From Aminobacter ciceronei (GTDB lineage Bacteria; Pseudomonadota; Alphaproteobacteria; Rhizobiales; Rhizobiaceae): 64,000 nt of DNA. The stretch's first letter is position 1. Every line of letters begins with the position of its first letter. The notes below the pieces were generated by a model. The model had not been told where the DNA came from. It searched no databases and was given only the letters and a program-made list of their open reading frames with translations. The stretch covers positions 1-64,000 of the forward strand of contig NZ_JACJHY010000027.1 in the NCBI RefSeq assembly GCF_014138625.1, in the 5' to 3' direction. Shown piece after piece: positions 44,139-52,441 of the stretch. The position numbers and the translations under genes were made by a program.

Positions 44139-45695
44139 TCAGGCTCGCTTGAAGGCCAGTTTCTTGATGCGGTCGGAGTTCATTTCGAAGCCGTCTGAAG
44201 TCACCGCCAGCGTTGCGTTCCACGGCAGGCCGGGGCGCATATCGGTACCGGGCTGCAACAGGAACCACAGGTCGGCATCGGCTGCGACGATGGGGGCTGC
44301 CATGGCGCCGAGCCCGGAACGCAGGCGGAACTCGCCCTTCGAGGCGTCGCCCGTAATCTCGACCTCGAGGTCCTGCGCCTTGTTGACATAGCGCCCGGCC
44401 AGCGGGCGCGCGGCTGCAGCACCCGCCTGAAGCGGCGCGTAGAGGCGCGGCGTGCCGCAGAAGACACCGTCGAGCTTGCCGTCGGCGCGCGGGCTGAGCA
44501 CCAGGTCGGTGATGGCGCGCTCGGGCTTGGCGCCGCCCTGGTGACCGAAGTCGAATCCGCCGACGCCGCCGGCGTTGAGGAAGGTCGCGACGCCGTCCTT
44601 GGCGACGATTTCGAAGACGTCGGCGCCGCCCTCCTGCCGGTAGCGGCCAGGCGCGAGTGCGATCGGCGCCGGGGCCTTGTCGCCGAAATAGATGTCGGCG
44701 ATGCGCCGGCCGAGCGCGAAGGAGGCGACCTGGTCGTTGTTGGCGATGATGACGACGCCGAAGCCATCATCGACGAAGCGGGTCGATTCCGACTTGCCGC
44801 CGGCAACCGTGCCGCCATGGCCGACGGCGCGGCGGCCGCGATAGACGTCGGTGACGAGGCCGAGGCCGTAGAAGCCTGTGGCGCCATTGTCGAAGACGCA
44901 GGGTGTTGCCATGCGCTCGTACATGTCAGGCGTGCCGACCTTGGGATCGAACATGTTCTGCTGCCAGACGATCATGTCGTCGAGCGTCGAGATCATGCCG
45001 CCCTCGCCGCCGAGGTCGAGGCCCCAGTTGAGATTGGCCCAGCCTTCCTCGCGCTTTGTGTAGTGCGCGGCGAGCCGGTTCATCGCCGCGCCGTCGCGGA
45101 TCAAAAGCGAGGTGTCGTCCATGCCGAGCGGGCCGGTGATGCGCTTGCGCAGCACATCGTTGAAGGTCGCGCCCTCGATCTGCTCGATGATTTCCGACAA
45201 CATGAAGAAGCCGGCATTGCAGTAGGTCATGGCGCTGCCGGGCTTGAAGTTCAGCGCGTCCTGGCGAGCGATGACGTCACGACCGGTCTGGCGGTCGGAG
45301 GGCGTGAAAATGGACAGGCCGGCGAAGATCATCGCTTCGAGATGGTCGCGGAAGCCCGAAGTGTTCGAAGCGAGCTGCGCGAGCGTCACCGGCTGCTCGA
45401 GCCGCGGCACGTAAGACAGGTGCTTCTGCACCTCGTCGGACAGGCTGAGTTTGCCTTCGGCCTCCAGCATAAGGATCAGCAGGACGGTGAACTGCTTGGT
45501 CTGCGAGCCGATCCGGATGATCGTCTTTCGCCCCATCGGCACGGCATTGTTGATATTGGCGAGGCCGTAGGCGTTGGCGAAGATCTCGCGGCCATTTTCG
45601 GTGACCGCGACGACGGCGCCCGGGCTGCCGGGGCCGGTGAAATCCTGAAACAGCGCATCGATGCGCGCGGCGAAATCGGCCGGTGCCTTGGTCAT
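44139..45695 (-). CDS. D-aminopeptidase-like serine hydrolase (S12)
   Basis: A 518-residue penicillin-recognising enzyme close to Ochrobactrum D-aminopeptidase DAP. The nucleophile motif is GSQTKQF with Ser64 and Lys67 (DAP uses Ser62/Lys65), the Tyr-x-Asn motif is YCNAGFF and the third motif is GHGGTVAG. Two further beta-barrel domains follow (residues about 330-518), as in DAP. There is no signal peptide, so it acts in the cytosol on imported peptides with an N-terminal D-residue. The ATG at 45695 follows GGGAGTG. It is first in the operon and divergent from the XRE-cupin regulator. Confidence 0.88.
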   Translation of the reverse strand: MTKAPADFAARIDALFQDFTGPGSPGAVVAVTENGREIFANAYGLANINNAVPMGRKTIIRIGSQTKQFTVLLILMLEAEGKLSLSDEVQKHLSYVPRLEQPVTLAQLASNTSGFRDHLEAMIFAGLSIFTPSDRQTGRDVIARQDALNFKPGSAMTYCNAGFFMLSEIIEQIEGATFNDVLRKRITGPLGMDDTSLLIRDGAAMNRLAAHYTKREEGWANLNWGLDLGGEGGMISTLDDMIVWQQNMFDPKVGTPDMYERMATPCVFDNGATGFYGLGLVTDVYRGRRAVGHGGTVAGGKSESTRFVDDGFGVVIIANNDQVASFALGRRIADIYFGDKAPAPIALAPGRYRQEGGADVFEIVAKDGVATFLNAGGVGGFDFGHQGGAKPERAITDLVLSPRADGKLDGVFCGTPRLYAPLQAGAAAARPLAGRYVNKAQDLEVEITGDASKGEFRLRSGLGAMAAPIVAADADLWFLLQPGTDMRPGLPWNATLAVTSDGFEMNSDRIKKLAFKRA

Positions 45696-45969
45696 GCCGG
45701 TCACTCCCTTACAGTTTTTGGATTGCCGGCGGCGCTGGGCGCTGCGCCGGATGTGCGTGGAAAGACGGTGCCGCAACGCATCTCGACTGGCGTCGATGCC
45801 GTGCCGTCCTGATGCCTGTCGCAACGCATGGTCCTGCCCTCCCGCAGTGGCCGTGGCAGTCCGCCTGGGGCGTGCTGCAGCGCAGGAGCTACCCTGCAAA
45901 ATCAAAACTTTTGCCGTTCCCGCTTTTTTGTGATGCAATCGGTAAGATTTCTTTTTTGATACGTCAAGT

Positions 45970-45983
45970 CGTTTGCGTAAACG
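45970..45983. promoter_or_regulatory. inverted repeat CGTTT-GCGT-AAACG (candidate operator)
   Basis: Arms CGTTT and AAACG flank four bases in the 347-bp divergent space between the D-aminopeptidase and XRE-cupin genes. A -35-like TTGATA lies at 45955-45960. The remaining spacer holds no other gene; A/T-rich stretches around 45900-45960 suggest promoters. Confidence 0.45.
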
Positions 45984-46042
45984 CTAAATCCCTGCCATTT
46001 TCAGAAAATGAACCCGCTCACGCCGCCAAGACCGGAGGCCAT

Positions 46043-46645
46043 GTGACCCACCAACCGCGACTGAGCGAATGCCTGCGCGCCATGCGCCAACGCCATGGGC
46101 TGAAGCTGCAGGAAGTCAGCGAGCGCACCGGGCTGGCGCTGTCGACGCTGTCCAAGGTCGAGAACGACCTGATGTCGCTGACCTACGACAAGATCCTGCA
46201 GATCTGCACAGGGCTCGATATCCCGGTCACGGAACTGCTGAACGTCGAGCCGGCAAAGGGTGTGGAGCGAACGCGGCGCTCGATCGTGTCAGGCACCAAC
46301 ACACTGCAACTGGCGACGCGGAACTACGACTACCGCTATCTGTGCACCGATCTCACCAACAAGCGCATGGTGCCGATCATCGCCAGGATCCATACGCGTT
46401 CGCTCGACGAATTCGGCCCGCTGGTCCGTCACGTCGGCGAGGAATTCGCCTATGTGCTGGACGGCGAGATCGAGATCCACACCGACCACTACGCGCCGAC
46501 GCGGCTCGCCGCCGGCGACGGCGTCTACATCGATTCGACCATGGGCCATGGCTACGTCTCGGTCGGCGACGGCGAGGCGACGATCCTGTGCATCTGCTCG
46601 GCGCCCGAATCCGGGCTGGAACAGGTGCTGATCGACCAGGCCTGA
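46043..46645 (+). CDS. XRE-cupin transcriptional regulator
   Basis: A 200-residue two-domain regulator. Residues 1-75 form a helix-turn-helix of the XRE type (LKLQEVSERTGLALSTLSKVE). Residues 100-195 form a cupin_2 ligand barrel (HVGEEFAYVLDGEIEIHTD, DGVYIDSTMGHGYVS). Such proteins sense the product of the pathway they control. The start is GTG 46043 behind CGGAGGC; the long open frame upstream is not conserved. It is divergent from the D-peptide operon, which it presumably controls. Confidence 0.85.
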   Translation: MTHQPRLSECLRAMRQRHGLKLQEVSERTGLALSTLSKVENDLMSLTYDKILQICTGLDIPVTELLNVEPAKGVERTRRSIVSGTNTLQLATRNYDYRYLCTDLTNKRMVPIIARIHTRSLDEFGPLVRHVGEEFAYVLDGEIEIHTDHYAPTRLAAGDGVYIDSTMGHGYVSVGDGEATILCICSAPESGLEQVLIDQA

Positions 46646-46703
46646 CCGACGCAAGGTATCGAAGGCGGCATCGTCGAGAACCGCTCCGCAGGATTTTGGC
46701 GTG

Positions 46704-48167
46704 TCAGCCCCGCTGTCCGGTGAGGCGCACGACGCGCAGTGCGACGAGCACGCAGAGCGCGGGCGCCATCGCAAAGATGGTGCCGAGCCAGACGGCGGCG
46801 TTGGCGGCGCCCTCAGCTCCGCCCGGATCGGCAATGCCCGCGAAGTTGGCAACCATGCCGGCACAGGCGGTGCCGAGGGCCATGAAGAACAGCTGCACCG
46901 TCGTCATGCCGCCGGCGGCAAGATCCTGCTCGCTGGGCGGAGCACTCTGGAAGATGCGTGTGACCAGCCCGGGCCAGGTGACGCCGATGCCGAACCCGAC
47001 GAGCAGCAGGCCTAGGCTGATCGGCACGAGCAGCGACCGGTCGCCACCGCCATGGATCGGCATGAACAACGCAAACAGCACGAGACCGGCCAGCACGAGC
47101 AGTGGACCAAGCACCATCAGGCGGTCGGCATGCGCCTGCCAGCGTGAACTCATGAACGACGCAATGCTCCAGCCGAGCGACATGACGGCCGCGATGTAGC
47201 CGGACCAGAGCGGCGACTGGCCATGAAGGTTCTGCAGCAGGTAGGGCACGAAGATCTCGGGCTGTATGGCCAACATCAACAGCGCGACGGTGAGGTAGAG
47301 CGCGCCCAGCGGCGTCGAGACATTGAAGGCGCCGCGCGGCAAGAGCCGGGCGCTGGCCCGTGCATCGACGCCGGAGATCAGCACGACGAGTGCAAGGCCG
47401 GCGCCGAGCCCGGCGAGGTTCCATGCCAACTGCGCCGACAGGCTGCCGGCAGACACGGCAAGCACGGCCACCGTCAGCATGACGAGCTGCAGGAACGGCA
47501 CGGCGACGTGTTCGTTGGTGTCCCAGCTCTTCCTGGGCAAGGTGACGAAGGCGACGATGGCGAAGGCAACGCAGAACGGCAGCAACGAGGCGAAGCCGAG
47601 CCGCCATGCGCCATATTCGGCAAAGATGCCGCCGATGGCGGGGCCGACCAGCGTTGCGATGCCGAACATGGCCGAGGTGAGGCCGATGGCCCTTGCCCAC
47701 AGATGCTCCGGCAGGACGATGCGGGTCAGGGCATAGGCGAGCGCGAACAGGAAGCCGCCGCCGAGGCCCTGGACGGCGCGGCCGAGGAGCAAGACCGGCA
47801 TGCTGGGAGCAAGCGCTGAGGTAAGCGTGCCCAGGGCGAAGATCGACGTGGCGAGCACATAGGCGCCGCGCGGCCCGCTGCCGTTCAGCAGCTTTGCCGT
47901 CAGCGCCGAACCGAGGATCGAGGCGACCACGAACAGGGTCGTTGCCCAGGCATAGAAGTCGAGCCCGCCGATGTCGGCGATGACCGACGGCATCGCCGTC
48001 GTTGCAATGTACATGTTGACGGCGTGCAGCGTGACGCCGCCGGCAAGCGCGAATGTGTAGATACCGTGCCTGCCGCTGAAGAGATCGCCCCAGCCCGCGG
48101 GTTTGGTCGCGGCCGCTGCGGTCGCAGTGCCGACGAGGGGCGCCGGCTGTTCAAGATCGAAGTTCAT
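46704..48167 (-). CDS. MFS drug-efflux-like transporter
   Basis: A 487-residue membrane protein with about 14 hydrophobic helices. Family motifs include the DHA2-like AWATTLFVVASILGSALTAKL in parts, GRAVQGLGGGFLFALAYAL and the loop WARAIGLTSAMFGIATLVGPAIGG in parts. This places it in the EmrB/QacA-like MFS group. ATG 48167 follows GGAAAGG. It converges on the XRE-cupin gene. Upstream lies a decayed CPBP gene. The substrate is unknown. Confidence 0.87.
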   Translation of the reverse strand: MNFDLEQPAPLVGTATAAAATKPAGWGDLFSGRHGIYTFALAGGVTLHAVNMYIATTAMPSVIADIGGLDFYAWATTLFVVASILGSALTAKLLNGSGPRGAYVLATSIFALGTLTSALAPSMPVLLLGRAVQGLGGGFLFALAYALTRIVLPEHLWARAIGLTSAMFGIATLVGPAIGGIFAEYGAWRLGFASLLPFCVAFAIVAFVTLPRKSWDTNEHVAVPFLQLVMLTVAVLAVSAGSLSAQLAWNLAGLGAGLALVVLISGVDARASARLLPRGAFNVSTPLGALYLTVALLMLAIQPEIFVPYLLQNLHGQSPLWSGYIAAVMSLGWSIASFMSSRWQAHADRLMVLGPLLVLAGLVLFALFMPIHGGGDRSLLVPISLGLLLVGFGIGVTWPGLVTRIFQSAPPSEQDLAAGGMTTVQLFFMALGTACAGMVANFAGIADPGGAEGAANAAVWLGTIFAMAPALCVLVALRVVRLTGQRG

Positions 48168-48282
48168 GTCGGCCTTTCCATTTTTCGTGCCGACACGTCT
48201 GTAAAACCTCAAGCCCTATTGAGGTCAACAGACAAAAAGACAAATGGATGTGGCCTGTGGGCAGCGACGAGACTGTCCGCGG

Positions 48283-48600
48283 CTAGAGCAACGCGCCAAA
48301 ATTGTTCGCGGCGTGGGCTGCTATGGCTGGCCACAGCTTCCGGTCCGATGGCGTAGCAAGCCGCAGACCAGGCCGATGAGAAAGACCGAGGCCATCGTCG
48401 TTGCGACGGGCATGGCGGCCAACTGCACCCACCCGGGGAAATAGATGAGCAGGAATGCAACTGAAGTGACGCCGATGGCCAAAGCGGCCCCCCCCCAACG
48501 CTCGGCCAGCCGGGTCCGGATGACGCCCCTGAAAACCAGTTCTTCAACGGCTGTGGCGACGACGATCCAACCATATTCGGCCAGCGGCGAGGGCGACAGC
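48283..48600 (-). pseudogene. CPBP intramembrane protease (Abi-like), broken
   Basis: Frames joined on the minus strand read LAEYGWIVVATAVEELVFRG, which carries the EExxxR motif, then a membrane helix AFLLIYFPGWVQLAAM, then SVFLIGLVCGLLRHRTG and AAHAANNFGALL with the HxxxN motif. Two shifts are needed. One is at a C/G run at 48489-48497, the other near 48345. The N-terminus is missing, because the sequence changes at about 48600 to the monooxygenase-like fragment. Homopolymer error cannot be excluded for the first shift. CPBP proteins are CAAX-protease or bacteriocin-immunity-like. Confidence 0.6.
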
Positions 48601-48609
48601 TGGCCGGAG

Positions 48610-48785
48610 CCCAGCGCACGCCCTCCTCGGTGATCTCGCTGAACATCGCAGGCGGTTCAGCACGCCGCGGTCACGGGCCGCCTTGAGCGCCGGCGTCCAC
48701 GGATGCCGGTGACAGAGACGACCGAGCCCGGACGAGGCGCCGCCTCACCCTGTCCTCGACGATCGCCACGGCAGCATGGCCGTCG
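48610..48785 (-). pseudogene. fragment duplicated from the flavin monooxygenase gene
   Basis: This stretch aligns with 51290-51470 inside the intact monooxygenase gene in the same orientation, for example GGTGATCTCG, GAACATCG and CGACCGAGCCCGG. It has several single-base indels. It corresponds to the coding of VEDRVRRGLVP to MFNEITEDGVRWP in the intact protein. It has no reading frame of its own. Between it and the next gene (48786-48893) I see nothing. Confidence 0.75.
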
Positions 48786-48893
48786 TGCTCGCCGCCTTGT
48801 CGCTGCCTGGCCTCGGCAGCGCGGTGTCATGGCAGTTAGGACGACAGAGGGGATCGCGGAAATGGCACGTGCGTCGTTCAGTCGATTGCTGAC

Positions 48894-50105
48894 TCACTTT
48901 GGCGGCCCAAGCGCTTTCAGGAGCAGGTTGGCGGCAGGGACGGACGCAGCATCTCCGGTAAGAGCGACCGCGACGATGGCGTTGTCTGAAGGCGAATAGG
49001 CAACAACTGCGCTGGCGCCAGGGGTGCCGCCGGCGTGCCCGATCCAGCGTATCGACCGGGAATCATCGGTCACGTCGAAGACCATGATCCCCAAGCCATA
49101 ATAGGTGCCTGGATCGAACATAGGGTAGAGCTTCCTGGCCATCGTCCGGACCGTGCCGTCTGACAACAGGCGTCCGCCGAGCAAAGCGGCCCAGAAGCGG
49201 GTCATGTCGGCCGCGTCACTCACGATAGGACCAGCCGCGCCAGCCCAGCTTGGGTCAATAGGCTTTTCATGTACCGCCGTCAGTGGTGCGACACCAATGG
49301 CTCCGCCACCTGGAACAAGCGCCCGCATCGAGGTGAGCCCAAGCGGCGCAATGATCCGCGTGGTGATCGCTACATCGATCGATCGGTGATCGACCTTCCG
49401 GACAATTTCGCCAAGAAGGTCGTAGCCCGTGTTCGAATAGCGCCAGCGTCCCCCTGGGCAGAACATAGCCCCATGCCTGCGCGCAATCGCAAGGTTCGCC
49501 GCCGGATCGCGATAGCGCGGATCAGCATGCGCTTTCAGATCCTCATTGGCACTGAATAGCCCGCTGGTGTGGGCGAGCAAATCACGGACTGTGGCAACAT
49601 CGCCATTCGGTACGTCCGGCACCCAAAGTGAAACCGGGTCATCAAGGGATAGTTTCCCCTCCTCAGCGAGTTGCAGGATGACGACCGCAGTGAAGGTCTT
49701 TCCAGCGCTGGCCCAAAACAGCCGTGGTGCATCTGTTGGAGCGCTGGTCTGTTGCCATAGACCTTTCCCAGGTATGGCGACCGCGGCCGTAATCGCTGAC
49801 GCGGCTGTAAAGGCTTGGATACGCTCGTAGGTGACGTCGAGGCGACGCGTGGTTTCCGCCGGCAGCGCTTTATTCGGAACGGGTGGGGTCGCCGTGATGT
49901 CAACGGGGGCATGCAGCGGCGACCCCACATAGGCAGCGTGAACAGCGCAGTGAACTGGCTGATAGTCCGCCGCATGAGCGGGGATGCCAAACGCTGCGAG
50001 GCTCGCCACCCCAAGACCGGCAAGGATGAATTTGCAGGGTCTGCGCGTGGTTTCGATCCGACGGAAATAACGTTCGGAGAGCGAGGGTAGGTAGACGGGG
50101 CTCAT
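48894..50105 (-). CDS. exported beta-lactamase-family serine hydrolase
   Basis: A 403-residue class C beta-lactamase/penicillin-binding fold (S12-like). An N-terminal hydrophobic stretch FILAGLGVASLAAFGIPAHA is a signal peptide. The active-site motifs are SAGKTFTA (SxxK), RYSNTGYDLLG (YxN) and IGHAGGTPGA (HxG). Its ATG at 50105 overlaps the stop of the small exported protein (ATGA); ATG 50117 is an alternative. Base composition is less GC-rich than the neighbours, which suggests later acquisition. It may be a peptidase, esterase or D-Ala-D-Ala enzyme. Confidence 0.82.
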   Translation of the reverse strand: MSPVYLPSLSERYFRRIETTRRPCKFILAGLGVASLAAFGIPAHAADYQPVHCAVHAAYVGSPLHAPVDITATPPVPNKALPAETTRRLDVTYERIQAFTAASAITAAVAIPGKGLWQQTSAPTDAPRLFWASAGKTFTAVVILQLAEEGKLSLDDPVSLWVPDVPNGDVATVRDLLAHTSGLFSANEDLKAHADPRYRDPAANLAIARRHGAMFCPGGRWRYSNTGYDLLGEIVRKVDHRSIDVAITTRIIAPLGLTSMRALVPGGGAIGVAPLTAVHEKPIDPSWAGAAGPIVSDAADMTRFWAALLGGRLLSDGTVRTMARKLYPMFDPGTYYGLGIMVFDVTDDSRSIRWIGHAGGTPGASAVVAYSPSDNAIVAVALTGDAASVPAANLLLKALGPPK

Positions 50106-50482
50106 TGACGTTTGCATCCGGCGCGATCGAGCATGTCCTTGACGATCAAGGGTGTTGCCGGCGTTTCCGCTGTGTCTTGACCCGCAGCAGCGGCCTTGAG
50201 GGCCTGGCGGACACTCCCTGCGTTCACGCGTAACGATGTCCGACAGGTCGCGTTGCCCATGCTGACAACCGCACCGGCGGCCTCGCCTACGCCGGCAAGG
50301 TAGGCGGCAAGAACTTGCTGCGCCGTCCGATCGGTCGGAGCCTTCTCCAGCATCTGCATCACCTGAGCGACTGAGATGAGGCCACGGGAGGTGGATGGCG
50401 TGGCCGTTGATGGCGATGCAGCGGGAATGGCGACGACGCAGGTGACAAGACTGATAGCCAGTTTGGCGAGGCGACGAGACAA
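50102..50482 (-). CDS. small exported protein, Rap1a/Tai-like
   Basis: A 126-residue protein with signal peptide LAKLAISLVTCVVAIPAASPS. The mature part has two cysteines (TCRTS and GC at the C-terminus) and the pattern VLAAYLAGVGEAAG ... SVRQALKAAAA, which resembles the Rap1a/Tai immunity fold (T6SS immunity-like). I favour a TTG start at 50482 because AGGAGATCC lies just upstream; upstream ATG starts are not near a ribosome site. It is translationally coupled to the serine hydrolase (4-bp overlap). Family assignment is tentative. Confidence 0.55.
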   Translation of the reverse strand: MSRRLAKLAISLVTCVVAIPAASPSTATPSTSRGLISVAQVMQMLEKAPTDRTAQQVLAAYLAGVGEAAGAVVSMGNATCRTSLRVNAGSVRQALKAAAAGQDTAETPATPLIVKDMLDRAGCKRQ

Positions 50483-50599
50483 TGCAGGATCTCCTATGTT
50501 GGCCGTCACATTGATCGATAATAATAAATCATTGTCAAACGATAATTTTTTGGGGTTGTATTTTGATTCAGGCAAAGGAAAGAGAGAAGTCGTCCAGAC

Positions 50600-50985
50600 A
50601 TGGACCAAGCACAAAAGATGATCGACATGACCGCCACGAGGGGCCTCGAATTGCGGATTCGACGTCTCAGTTGACTGATGGCGACGGGTTGCCTCGTCAC
50701 ATCCGGGCTGCTCACCGCAGCAATGTTCTTCTATTGGTTCATGACGCCGACGCGCACGCTGTTCAGCGAGGCGGCAATTGCGAATGCCCCAGCGACAGGG
50801 ACCGATCTTTCCATTCGGGCACTGGCGTTCGGAATTTCGATGGTCACGCTCGGTACATTGATCTACGGATTTCTATACGCCCGTCGTTGCTTCGATGCCT
50901 TTGCGGTTGGCCATGTCTTCGCCAGCGAGCCGATCCGTTTCCGGACGTGCGGGATGATTTCGTCCGGTGCGCCGGCGCGGTCCGT
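50600..50985 (+). pseudogene. DUF2975 membrane protein, nonsense codon and truncation
   Basis: The plus strand from ATG 50600 reads MDQAQKMIDMTATRG and then an in-frame TGA at 50672-50674. After that a DUF2975-like helix pair continues (GLLTAAMFFYWFMTPTRTLFS, ISMVTLGTLIYGFLYARRCFDAF in pieces). Homology ends near 50960, just before the 3' end of the convergent monooxygenase. DUF2975 genes normally sit with a small XRE regulator, which is absent. This is therefore a remnant. An AT-rich promoter region lies at 50500-50590. Confidence 0.65.
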
Positions 50986-52172
50986 CAAGGCATCGGCGGG
51001 GTGGTTGCGCGGGCCAGGCTGGCTGTCTTTGCTGCTCGGGCGAGCCCGAGATATGCCGCCAGTTCGCGCGCGGCAGCCCCACCCGCCCTGTTGGCGCCGA
51101 TTGTCGACGCCGAAGGGCCGTAGCCGACGAGGTGGATGCGCGGATCCCTTGAAACCTGTGTCGCCAGCTTGCCGGCCATGACGATGCCGCCACCCTCCTC
51201 GCGAATCTGCAGCGGCGCGAGATGATCGAGCGAGCTGCGGAAGCCGGTGTTCCACAAGATGACGTCGGCACGCTGCTCGCTGCCGTCGGGCCAGCGCACA
51301 CCGTCCTCGGTGATCTCGTTGAACATCGGCAGGCGGTCGAGCACGCCACGGTCGCGCGCGGCCTTGAGGGCCGGCGTCCATGGGATGCCAGTGACCGAGA
51401 CGACCGAGCCCGGAACGAGCCCCCGCCGGACCCTGTCCTCGACGATGGCCACGGCGGCGCGACCGTCGTCCGGCGTGAACGCGCGGTCGCGGAACTGCGG
51501 CTCGCGCCGTGTCACCCAGATCGTGGCGGCGACGCGCGAAATCTCGTCGAGCAGTTGCAGCGCCGAGATGCCGCCGCCGACGATGACGACACGCTGGCCG
51601 GCGAACGCCTCGGCGCTGCGGTAGTCGCGAGTGTGGAGCTGCCGCCCCTTGAAGCGCTCAGAACCTGGATAGGCTGGGATGACGGGCGTTTCCCAGGTGC
51701 CGGTGGCGTTGACTATGCCCCGGGCCGAGAAGGTCTCGCGATCGGTCTCGATACGCAGCCTGTCGCCACGGTCGCAGACGACCTTGACCGTCACCGGGCG
51801 ATAGACCGGCAGGTCGAACTCGCGCTCATAGGCGGCAAAGTACTTCGGCACCGCGACCGACGCCCTGACCTCGGTGGCGCCCTCCTCGACGACGTCGGCG
51901 AACTGCATGCCGGGCAGGTCATGGATGCGGTTGACGGTCGAGAGCGTCAGCGACGGCCAGCGATACTGCCAGGCGCCGCCGGCCTCGGGCGATTTGTCCA
52001 AGATGACAAAATCGCGCCCGGGTTGAAGGCCGAGCTTTCTCAGATTGTAGGCGGTGGAAAGCCCCGCCTGGCCAGCGCCGATGACGACGATGTTGGTCTT
52101 GTAGGCGGCACGGAGATCACCCCTGGCGGGCGACGGTTCGGATCCGGGGCTATCGGCATCTTGGTCGGGCAT
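50985..52172 (-). CDS. flavin-containing monooxygenase
   Basis: A 395-residue FAD/NADPH monooxygenase. FAD motif VIGAGQAGLSTAYNLRK is at residue 29, the FMO/BVMO fingerprint region is RFKGRQLHTRDYRS (FxGxxxHxxxY), and NADPH motif VVIVGGGISALQLL follows. The late motif HLVGYGPSASTIG is typical of this group. ATG 52172 is used; further upstream codons in frame are not conserved. It oxidises amines, sulfides or ketones; the substrate is unknown. A degraded fragment of the same gene sits at 48610-48785. Confidence 0.87.
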   Translation of the reverse strand: MPDQDADSPGSEPSPARGDLRAAYKTNIVVIGAGQAGLSTAYNLRKLGLQPGRDFVILDKSPEAGGAWQYRWPSLTLSTVNRIHDLPGMQFADVVEEGATEVRASVAVPKYFAAYEREFDLPVYRPVTVKVVCDRGDRLRIETDRETFSARGIVNATGTWETPVIPAYPGSERFKGRQLHTRDYRSAEAFAGQRVVIVGGGISALQLLDEISRVAATIWVTRREPQFRDRAFTPDDGRAAVAIVEDRVRRGLVPGSVVSVTGIPWTPALKAARDRGVLDRLPMFNEITEDGVRWPDGSEQRADVILWNTGFRSSLDHLAPLQIREEGGGIVMAGKLATQVSRDPRIHLVGYGPSASTIGANRAGGAAARELAAYLGLARAAKTASLARATTPPMP

Positions 52173-52441
52173 GGCCCGGCAGAGATAAGCAGCCGAAGCC
52201 AACGGCGCAACGGGTCGGGCATCGACGCTTGGACGACGACGCGATGCTTCCAGCATATGGCGAGTGCCCGAGCGATGCGACAACCATCGCTGGCGCGTCA
52301 TTATTTCGCATGTGATTTCAATGTGTTGGCGGAAACCAATTGTGAACCATTTGGAGCCTAGCGAGCGGCACAGCATTCACTGGCAGCGGGTTCGCGCAAG
52401 CGCTCAACCGAAGGCTGCCAGCCACCCCGAAGGAAAGTAAC

